From CAWBRT01 sp963819175 (GTDB lineage: Bacteria; Acidobacteriota; Terriglobia; Terriglobales; Acidobacteriaceae): 64,000 bases of DNA. Positions 35,408 through 41,942 of this stretch are shown in pieces. Every line of letters starts with the position of its first letter. The stretch's first letter is position 1. The stretch lies in assembly GCA_963819175.1 (NCBI GenBank), contig CAWFVJ010000021.1, forward strand, positions 186,001-250,000. Reading direction: 5' to 3'. A program made the position numbers and the translations under genes. The notes under the pieces are model-generated. The model searched no databases and had not been told where the DNA came from. It saw only the letters and a list, made by a program, of their open reading frames with translations.

Positions 35408-36394
35408 ATGTTTATCCAAATGATCTCAATGAAAAGAATAGCTGTTACGTTGTTTGTTGCCGTGGTGATGTCATCCTCATCCATGGGTGCGAGCTTTGAA
35501 CTCGCACCGGTCTCTGACATTGTAGCAATGACATGGACGAGTCCGGGAAACGGCACCATTACCATCTCTGGCGATGCTTGGGCGACCGGTGGTTCGCCCG
35601 GTGGGTCTGACACCATTAAGGTGTTATACGTTCCGTCGGCCTATGCCTCGACTATCACGTCGCCTGCTGGTCCTCCAGGTATCGCAGACGCAACACCCCT
35701 CCTCGGCGGTACAGTGCCACCTAATAACATCCCGTATCCTTTTCCCACGTACAACATGCTAAATTGGAATACCTCTATTCCATCGCTGCCTTCCCTACCC
35801 GGGGTTGCAAAAGGTGACGTAATCGTCCTTGAGCTCGCTAACCAGTATACTTTGGGAGTGATGAACGTCGGAGCCAGCCTAAACGTTGGGTTTGCCGGGA
35901 ATCTTCAGGGCCAGGGCGGGAGTCTGAGTAATCCTCAGCTCGTCACAAGCCCGGTTAGCGGGATCTCTGGAAGCCTCAATCCATCTGCCGGTCACTCGAC
36001 CGACGTGATCAAGTTTTCTTGGGCTGGAGGTGATTTTAGTGGTACTTCAGCCACCGACTATATCTTTGGGAGCGGCACAGGCGCCAGCGCCTTTGCGAGC
36101 GGCTTAGGATTGGACCTTTATAGTTCCTCCACGTTGATAGCTAGCACGATCCTTCTTGATTCCAGCGGCTCTGGTAGTTTCGATCTAGGGAACCTCGCGC
36201 AAGGTAATTACGTGCTTCAGCTAACTGACCTGAACAGTGGCGATGATCCTCCGTACGATATCCAATTTAATGGTCAAATCGGCGCTCCACTCAACTCCTC
36301 CGTTCCCGAACCTTCTCTCCCTAGCTTGCTTCTTTTCGGCTCTGGAGTCTTCGGGCTAGTGGGCGTATTGCACCGGAAGTCGTTGATGGTGTGA
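35408..36394 (+). CDS. PEP-CTERM sorting-domain secreted protein
   Basis: 328 residues. Signal peptide (MKRIAVTLFVAVVMSSSSMGA, preceded by seven residues if ATG 35408 is used; GGAG lies 11 bases upstream of it), a Gly/Ser/Thr-rich beta domain, and a C-terminal VPEP motif, a hydrophobic stretch (SLLLFGSGVFGLVGVL) and a basic end (HRKSL). That tripartite tail is the exosortase recognition signal, so the protein is probably processed and exported with exopolysaccharide. The body is unrecognised. Strong terminator directly after. Confidence 0.85.
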   Translation: MFIQMISMKRIAVTLFVAVVMSSSSMGASFELAPVSDIVAMTWTSPGNGTITISGDAWATGGSPGGSDTIKVLYVPSAYASTITSPAGPPGIADATPLLGGTVPPNNIPYPFPTYNMLNWNTSIPSLPSLPGVAKGDVIVLELANQYTLGVMNVGASLNVGFAGNLQGQGGSLSNPQLVTSPVSGISGSLNPSAGHSTDVIKFSWAGGDFSGTSATDYIFGSGTGASAFASGLGLDLYSSSTLIASTILLDSSGSGSFDLGNLAQGNYVLQLTDLNSGDDPPYDIQFNGQIGAPLNSSVPEPSLPSLLLFGSGVFGLVGVLHRKSLMV

Positions 36395-36420
36395 TAGAGT
36401 GTATTTGGCATTGTCCACCC

Positions 36421-36447
36421 AAAGCCGCCCTCGCTGGCGGCTTTTTT
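36421..36447 (+). terminator. Rho-independent terminator after the PEP-CTERM gene
   Basis: AAAGCCGCC-CTCGCT-GGCGGCTTTTTT: 6-8 pair GC stem and a run of six T, 26 bases after the stop. The rest of 36395-36743 holds no supported gene. Confidence 0.9.
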
Positions 36448-36743
36448 CGCGAACGCCTTATTGTTGTGAACAGGCGTTTGCGTGAATTATCCTGAAACGG
36501 CAACCGCAGCCAGCGCGATGCACCTCCTACAAGCATCAGCATATGGGGGAAATTACAGGAAAGCACCGCAGCGTGCGCCGTTCATTGGAGAGGTTCCGGC
36601 TCGCGCTGGGTTTTCTGGGGGAGGTCATGCATAGAATCCCGCAACGAGAACCGGAACGCCCACAACACAACACCTTGGCCTCAGGACCATCAGAACGTAT
36701 ATCACATGGAGCAGCCCTGAGCACACCAGTTTCCCGGCCCACT

Positions 36744-37280
36744 CTACGAGCTTCGTAAAGGATCCGCCGTCCCGGCCGGACGGCTCAGATGAACGAAGTT
36801 GACGAAGCCGGACGAAACATTCTGATACCGGTCAATAATCGACGATCCCGCAACGGTCAGCCCGGGGAGCGCGATTCCCGCCCACAACTTCAGGATCAAC
36901 AGCAACGAACGAATACGCAGTTGCAAAGCCTGTTCGACCACCGCTCGCGCGGTCGAGGCAACTTCGGGAATTGGGCTGGATTTCGCCGGGTCCGCCATGG
37001 CGATCAGCAGCGCCGCATTGTGCGCTACCGCCTTGACATAAGCCAGGGTTGCGATCTGACGCTGCCGCTGTATTTTGCGGAACGCGGCTGGCGCAAGCTT
37101 CTCGCGCAGGTACCGGGTCTCATTTGCGTCGACCAGGTTGCGGAACGCGACAATATCGACAGGCACCAACTGCCGGCTGAGTTCGTCGTAGCTTTGGGCT
37201 GACAGAACGCTGCGGCGCGCTATGTAGAACACGAAGAGCAGCGCGGGGACAATCCCGATGATCAAGAAAGTCGTGATCAT
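36744..37280 (-). CDS. hypothetical membrane-anchored protein
   Basis: 178 residues. N-terminal membrane segment (TTFLIIGIVPALLFVFYIA), then a helical, basic region (LREKLAPAAFRKIQRQRQIATLAYVKAVAHNAALLIAMA), a further hydrophobic stretch (LLLILKLWAGIALPGLTVAG) and a short tail. Start ATG 37280 has GGAG five bases upstream. Not recognised; the codon pattern and Shine-Dalgarno support a real gene. Confidence 0.7.
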   Translation of the reverse strand: MITTFLIIGIVPALLFVFYIARRSVLSAQSYDELSRQLVPVDIVAFRNLVDANETRYLREKLAPAAFRKIQRQRQIATLAYVKAVAHNAALLIAMADPAKSSPIPEVASTARAVVEQALQLRIRSLLLILKLWAGIALPGLTVAGSSIIDRYQNVSSGFVNFVHLSRPAGTADPLRSS

Positions 37281-37490
37281 GAAAACTCCGGCGCGTCCTT
37301 CCTGTCAGTGAACATCGCCAAATTGGACAAGGTAGTTTGAACTTAGTCCAAGTGCCGCCCTGGAGCCTACAAAACCAATCCACGTTCTATTTACGGAACA
37401 GGTTCCGTGTTTCGTTTCGGAATTTGCCCGAATCGATGTAATCTTGCTGCACACGTCGCATAATCCGGCTGACGTGGTTGAGGGGGCTGC

Positions 37491-37913
37491 ATGCCACTGT
37501 TCAGTGCTTCGGAGGATTTCACCCGTCGCACATTGTCTGGAGTACCCGGGCTCTTGTCTCGTCTGGCTTACATCGCCAGCCTTCGAGATGACAAAGGAAG
37601 TTACCGGCACTGGGGGCTGGCACGCACCCACGGAACCGCCGCTGCCACGGATGCCATGTGCCGCGCGCACCTGGAAGCGCTGACGGAGGTGCTTCGCACG
37701 CCGCTGTCGCAACTCATGCGGGAGGTGGAAGATCCTCAGCAAGTCGAGCCCGGAGTGCAACAGGTTCTGCTCAAGAAATCGGCTCCTCTGCGGTCGCTGC
37801 TGCCGCCCGCGGCGCACGCCGCCACGCTCCGCCACGCTAAGGCTACGATTCTCGCGTTGCGCGCGTTGGAAGACGCGAGGAACTGGCTGCAATCCAGTCA
37901 TCGAGCCGCATAG
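37491..37913 (+). CDS. hypothetical helical protein
   Basis: 140 residues, helix-rich, with alternating basic and hydrophobic stretches (HLEALTEVLRTPLSQLMREVED, TLRHAKATILALRALEDARNWL). GAGGG precedes ATG 37491. No family recognised. Its last 71 bases overlap the 3' end of the convergent XRE/S24 gene; both frames look coding, so this is a tail-to-tail overlap. Confidence 0.6.
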   Translation: MPLFSASEDFTRRTLSGVPGLLSRLAYIASLRDDKGSYRHWGLARTHGTAAATDAMCRAHLEALTEVLRTPLSQLMREVEDPQQVEPGVQQVLLKKSAPLRSLLPPAAHAATLRHAKATILALRALEDARNWLQSSHRAA

Positions 37914-38655
37914 CTATCCCGACGACCTGTCCTAGAATTTCCGCTTCGTTCGGTTGCTTGAGCGAACGCGGATGCTCCGGCGAGAGCGGATGCGGTTGCA
38001 GGATCAGCGAATCGCCAACCACCACGCACCACGAACACATAAACCCCTGGCGCGTCTCGACAAAATAAATCGGCCGCTCATACTCGGAGCGCCACGTCCC
38101 TTCCTGCACTTTGTTGCGTGACTCGTCGATCTGTACAAACGTGCCCGGCAGCAGCAGCGGGTACATGGTGAGATCCTCGCTGCCGATATATCCATAGACA
38201 AAGCGTTCTGGCTGCAGGTGAGCCAGGTGCGAAAGTGGCACCGACCCCCAGCGCTGTATCATGCGGCCCATGTTCGTCGTACGCCTGGCATCGAAGCCGG
38301 GATCAATTTCCGTCGGCAGATAGATTGCCGTTGCGCTTTCCAGCGCCTCCGAAAGGTGCGTACGCGGAGGCTCCAGCAGAGACAAGTCTCCGGCTGTCTG
38401 GTTCACGTCGATCCCGAACCAGGAGAGCAGTTCACGCAAGTCGCGCCGGTAAATAATACTGAACGAGTACAGCCGGAAGATGCTGGGGATGACCCCTTTC
38501 GTCTCAATGTCGGATAGCCTGCTTAACGGAACAGCGAAATCATCGTTCTGGTGTTTCGTCGCGATCCGTAAACTTGCCGCTTCCACTTCTCGAATGGTGA
38601 ACCCCAACTGCTCACGAAGCGCCCGGAGCTTTTGCCCTGCCGTGGTCAACAGCAT
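37843..38655 (-). CDS. XRE-family regulator with S24-like C-terminal domain
   Basis: 270 residues. N-terminal Cro/C1-type helix-turn-helix (GQKLRALREQLGFTIREVEAAS, then LSRLSDIETKGVIPSIFRLYSFSIIYR), followed from about residue 140 by a LexA/S24-like beta domain (LLLPGTFVQIDESRNKVQEG, RPIYFVETRQGFMCSWCVVVGDSLILQPHP). Such proteins are repressors, some self-cleaving; I cannot see the Ser/Lys dyad clearly. No phage genes are nearby, so it is probably a chromosomal regulator. Confidence 0.8.
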   Translation of the reverse strand: MLLTTAGQKLRALREQLGFTIREVEAASLRIATKHQNDDFAVPLSRLSDIETKGVIPSIFRLYSFSIIYRRDLRELLSWFGIDVNQTAGDLSLLEPPRTHLSEALESATAIYLPTEIDPGFDARRTTNMGRMIQRWGSVPLSHLAHLQPERFVYGYIGSEDLTMYPLLLPGTFVQIDESRNKVQEGTWRSEYERPIYFVETRQGFMCSWCVVVGDSLILQPHPLSPEHPRSLKQPNEAEILGQVVGIAMRLDDWIAASSSRLPTRATRES

Positions 38656-39058
38656 GCCCCCTATCGTTCTAAGAACTAAAGCCGGAACCTTAACAAAGTA
38701 CAGGAAGACCAGGAATATTTATAGTCTGCGATCCGGGTGTGCGGAATTTGTAACTGCTTCCAGTTGCCTTTGCCCGAGTGGCGCAACCATCCAACCGCCA
38801 AGGCGGAGATCACCGGCGACGCGATGTGCTCCGGATCACATCTGAGCGTGATATTCGTTGTTGACCCCGTGCCGTTCTGGCCGGACAATAGAGTTGGACT
38901 TGAAAATGATTTTCAGATTCGCAAACCGGCCTCCCTCCAAGATGCCTCCGCCGTCCCGTGCTGCAAAGCGCACCGTCCAACGCCGGCCAGCGTCGGGCTC
39001 TACTGAGACATCGAACTCCAGGGCAAACGTTACCGATTCCATTCGGGAGACACAGCTT
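38656..39058. other. intergenic region upstream of feoA
   Basis: 403 bases between the divergent XRE/S24 and feoA genes. The clear element is the Fur box at 38899-38917. Open frames here are interrupted or lack start signals and I support none; if the feo promoter is at the box, the leader is about 140 bases. Confidence 0.5.
38899..38917. promoter_or_regulatory. Fur-type box upstream of feoA-feoB
   Basis: CTTGAAAATGATTTTCAGA. Its core TGAAAAT-G-ATTTTCA is identical, apart from the central base, to the box at 31741-31759 before the MNIO operon, and is a near match to the 7-1-7 Fur consensus. It lies about 140 bases upstream of the proposed feoA start. Confidence 0.75.
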
Positions 39059-39302
39059 TTGCCGCTTTGCGATCTTCCTCAAGGTGTTCACGCTATCATT
39101 CACGAGATTCACCTGGCGGCAGGCGCCGCCGAGCAAGTCATGCTGTTCGGATTCATGAAGGGCGTCGAGGTCGTCGCCGGCCAATGCGGTCCCGGCGGCT
39201 GATCCCAGAGTTTACCGGCTTGACGGAACGGAAGTGGCAATCCGGCGCTCTACCGCGCGGCACATCATGGTGCGAATTCCCTCCGCACAGGAGCAGGCCT
39301 GA
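39059..39302 (+). pseudogene. feoA: FeoA ferrous-iron transport protein, +1 frameshift
   Basis: FeoA is a small SH3-like cytoplasmic protein supporting FeoB. The first frame from TTG 39059 reads LPLCDLPQGVHAIIHEI, VMLFGFMKGVEVVAG, then meets TGA at 39200-39202. Skipping one base (T39200) continues with GDPRVYRLDGTEVAIRRSTA, RHIMVRIPSAQEQA, which is the expected FeoA C-terminus, to a stop at 39300-39302. The total of about 80 residues equals the family length. So the gene is interrupted by a single-base insertion (or sequencing error), or needs +1 frameshifting at GGC-TGA. The start is uncertain: TTG 39059 has GGGAG upstream. Confidence 0.8.
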
Positions 39303-39347
39303 TGTCTTCGCGCGAGTGCTGCGGCCCTTCCTTCGGCACAGGGGTTC

Positions 39348-41198
39348 TTGGAAGGGGTTGAGAAACCGGTCCGCACGATCGCTCTTGTGGGGCCTCCAAA
39401 TTGCGGCAAAACTACGTTGTTCAACCAGCTTACGGGCCTCAACCGCAAGGTAGCGAACTTCCCCGGCGTCACCGTCGAACACTTCACCGGACACATCACT
39501 TTGCCGGATGGCAAGCGCGTCGCGCTGATCGACCTGCCGGGCATCTACAGCCTGAACTCTAAATCCGAGGACGAGCGGGTTACGGTCTCCGTTCTGCGCG
39601 GCCAAATGACTGGAATCGACCTGCCGGATGCCATCGTGCTGGTGCTCGACTCCACTAATCTTGGCCGTCACCTGGCGCTGGCGGCGCCGGTCATCAGCCT
39701 CGGACTGCCTACGCTGGTGCTGCTCAACATGGCGGATTCCTTGCGCTCCCGCGAGGGTGATATCGATGTCCTATCGCTGGCGAGGCAACTGGGCACTCCC
39801 GTTGCTCTCGTCAGCGCCGTCACCGGAGAGGGTCTGGAAGCCGTCGAACACTTCATCAGCTCGGCCATGCGCCAGCCGCAGCCAACTGAGTTGCCCATAC
39901 TGCACGATATCCGCGAATGCCGGCAATGGGCTGAACGCATCAATGTTCAGTCCAACTACCGCAAGCCGTTGCCGCCCGTGTGGACCCGCCGCCTGGATGC
40001 GGTCTATCTGCATCGCCTATGGGGTCCGATGATTTTTTTCCTGGTGGTGATTGCCGTTTTCCAGACGATCTTTGCCGCCGGCCAGCCTCTCTCCAAGATT
40101 CTTCAGGACGCGCTCGATTACCTGGGGAGCGCCGTTGCCCCCCATATCCACAGCCCACTGATCCGCTCTTTGTTGGTGGATGGCGCCTGGAACGGTGTTT
40201 CCTCTGTACTGGTTTTCCTGCCGCAGATTCTGCTGCTGTTCCTGCTGATCGGGGTACTGGAAGACTCGGGATACCTGGCGCGCGCGGCCGTGATCGCTGA
40301 CCGCACCATGTCCCGCTTCGGATTGAACGGCAAGGCTTTTATCCCGCTGCTTTCGGCATATGCCTGCGCGGTTCCGGCCATCATGGCGACCCGCACCATC
40401 GAGAACAAGCGCGACCGCCTCGCCACCATCATGGTTGCCCCCTTCATGACGTGTTCGGCGCGTCTGCCGGTTTACACCATGGTGATCGCCGCGTTCGTGC
40501 CCAACGCACGCATCGCCGGAGTATTTTTCGGTTCGCGCGCCCTGGCTATGCTGGGGCTTTACGTGCTCGGTTTTCTGGCCGCGTTGTTCACCGCGCGCAT
40601 GCTTAAGTCCTCGATCCTCAAGAGCAAGGATGTTCCCTTCCTGCTGGAGTTGCCGCCCTATCGCTGGCCGACCTTGCGCTCGCTGGGAATGCGCCTCCTG
40701 GATCGCACCAAAGCCTTCGTCTGGCGCGCTGGAACCGTTATTCTTGGGGTCTCGCTGCTGCTGGCGATTCTGACCAACCTGCCGCTCCATCAGGGACAAC
40801 CGCCTGCCATTCAGGACAGCATCGTGGGACGCATCGGTCACTCCATTGTTCCGGTCATCGCTCCGCTCGGTTTCAACTGGAAGATTGGGGTCGGCTTGCT
40901 CACTTCGCTCGCCGCGCGCGAGGTCATTGTGGGTACGCTGGGCACGCTCTATGGCGTCGATCCCCAACAGCACGCGATGAACCTGCAACAGGCGCTGCAC
41001 AGTGATCTGAGCCTGGGAGGCGCGGCCGCGCTGCTGATCTTCTTCGCCTTCGCCATGCAGTGCACTTCGACACTGGCCGTTGTACGCCGCGAAACCAACA
41101 GTTGGAAGTGGCCCGCGCTCCAGTTCACCTACATGACCGTGATGGCTTATTGTGGCGCCTTCGTCGCCAAGCAGCTCGTCGACGCCTTCTTCCGATAG
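39348..41198 (+). CDS. feoB: ferrous iron transporter FeoB
   Basis: 616 residues from TTG 39348. N-terminal G domain: G1 GPPNCGKTT, G3 DLPGIYSL and the later LNMAD (G4); then about eight or more membrane segments with Gate motifs VDGAWNGVSSVLVFLPQILLLF, YACAVPAIMATRTI and CSARLPVYTM, and LTSLAAREVIVGTLGTLYGV. GTP-dependent Fe(II) importer of the inner membrane, a short form compared with E. coli (773). An ATG at 39302 overlaps the feoA stop as TGATG and starts MSSRECCGPSFGTG in another frame, so the true N-terminus may be upstream and frameshifted. Fur box before feoA. Confidence 0.92.
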   Translation: MEGVEKPVRTIALVGPPNCGKTTLFNQLTGLNRKVANFPGVTVEHFTGHITLPDGKRVALIDLPGIYSLNSKSEDERVTVSVLRGQMTGIDLPDAIVLVLDSTNLGRHLALAAPVISLGLPTLVLLNMADSLRSREGDIDVLSLARQLGTPVALVSAVTGEGLEAVEHFISSAMRQPQPTELPILHDIRECRQWAERINVQSNYRKPLPPVWTRRLDAVYLHRLWGPMIFFLVVIAVFQTIFAAGQPLSKILQDALDYLGSAVAPHIHSPLIRSLLVDGAWNGVSSVLVFLPQILLLFLLIGVLEDSGYLARAAVIADRTMSRFGLNGKAFIPLLSAYACAVPAIMATRTIENKRDRLATIMVAPFMTCSARLPVYTMVIAAFVPNARIAGVFFGSRALAMLGLYVLGFLAALFTARMLKSSILKSKDVPFLLELPPYRWPTLRSLGMRLLDRTKAFVWRAGTVILGVSLLLAILTNLPLHQGQPPAIQDSIVGRIGHSIVPVIAPLGFNWKIGVGLLTSLAAREVIVGTLGTLYGVDPQQHAMNLQQALHSDLSLGGAAALLIFFAFAMQCTSTLAVVRRETNSWKWPALQFTYMTVMAYCGAFVAKQLVDAFFR

Positions 41199-41221
41199 AT
41201 CAATCCCGGAACTATCGGGTG

Positions 41222-41260
41222 CCCTACCCTTCCGGCGGAGCCGGAGGGTGGGGTTGTTAT
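41222..41260 (+). terminator. probable terminator after feoB
   Basis: CCCTACCCTTCCGGC-GGA-GCCGGAGGGTGGGG followed by TTGTTATT, 24 bases after the feoB stop. A GC-rich stem with a weak U tract. Confidence 0.6.
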
Positions 41261-41301
41261 TGCCTCCGGCCCGTAACGCCCGCAACGACACAGGCGTCCG
41301 C

Positions 41302-41334
41302 GAAAAAGCCCACCACTTAGGGCAAGTGGTGGGC
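41302..41334 (-). terminator. Rho-independent terminator for the uvrA-thioesterase unit
   Basis: GCCCACCACTT-AGGGC-AAGTGGTGGGC, an 11-base perfect stem (41308-41334). Read on the minus strand it is followed by TTTTT. It lies about 137 bases beyond the thioesterase stop. Confidence 0.8.
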
Positions 41335-41470
41335 CGCTCACCACCGAGGGGCGATGTTGGTCCCCGGCTTTTGCAGGTGTAGATGTGCGCGCCCACAGCG
41401 GTGTTCGCCGACGGGGCCAATATGACGAAATCTTCATCTTGCCGTGTTCGAAGCCGTGAAGCTGCGCGCG

Positions 41471-41917
41471 TTACCGCTTGGGCGCCTTATGCAAACGAAT
41501 GTAGGTCACCTGGGCCACGGCGACCTCCGTCCCGTTCGCGTCGCGCAGGCTGATCGCCACCGGGCAGAGTGTCGAGCCGAACTTGATCACCCGGGCATCG
41601 GCGGTGACGTCGGTGAGGCAGGCTGCAAGAAAGCGGATGTTCATGTCCGTTGTCGTGATCGTCGCGTCGGCCCCCGCCAGGGTCAGGACCGCCACGCAGG
41701 CCGCGCAGTCCGCCAGAGCCATCAACATTCCTCCCTGAAACGATTCAAAAATCCCATTCAGACGCGGCGAATAGGGCATGGCGAAGACCGCTCTTCCCTT
41801 CTCCATCGCTTGCACTCGCATGCCAAGCGACTCGAAGATCGGGATTGAAACCACCCGTTGTGTCAGCGCGTTGTAGGCTTCCGGAGTCAGCGGGGCGTTC
41901 TTGTCGTCGGCTGTCAT
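41471..41917 (-). CDS. hotdog-fold thioesterase, PaaI/4HBT family
   Basis: 148 residues. Hotdog thioesterase: IPIFESLGMRVQAMEKGRAVFAMPYSPRLNGIFESFQGGMLMALAD carries the conserved N(G)...GG helix start, and later TTDMNIRFLAA. It would hydrolyse acyl-CoA thioesters; the physiological substrate is unknown. Start ATG 41917 has AGGAGA eight bases upstream; the frame extends 48 bases further without similarity. It begins 25 bases after the uvrA stop and is probably co-transcribed with it. Confidence 0.85.
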   Translation of the reverse strand: MTADDKNAPLTPEAYNALTQRVVSIPIFESLGMRVQAMEKGRAVFAMPYSPRLNGIFESFQGGMLMALADCAACVAVLTLAGADATITTTDMNIRFLAACLTDVTADARVIKFGSTLCPVAISLRDANGTEVAVAQVTYIRLHKAPKR

Positions 41918-41942
41918 TTGCGGTTCTCCTGTGCACTGCCAC

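Noticed and set aside
40017..41420. 467-codon open frame antisense to feoB
   Set aside because: Shadow of feoB; sequence is Arg/Gly/Gln-rich without a recognisable fold or start signal.
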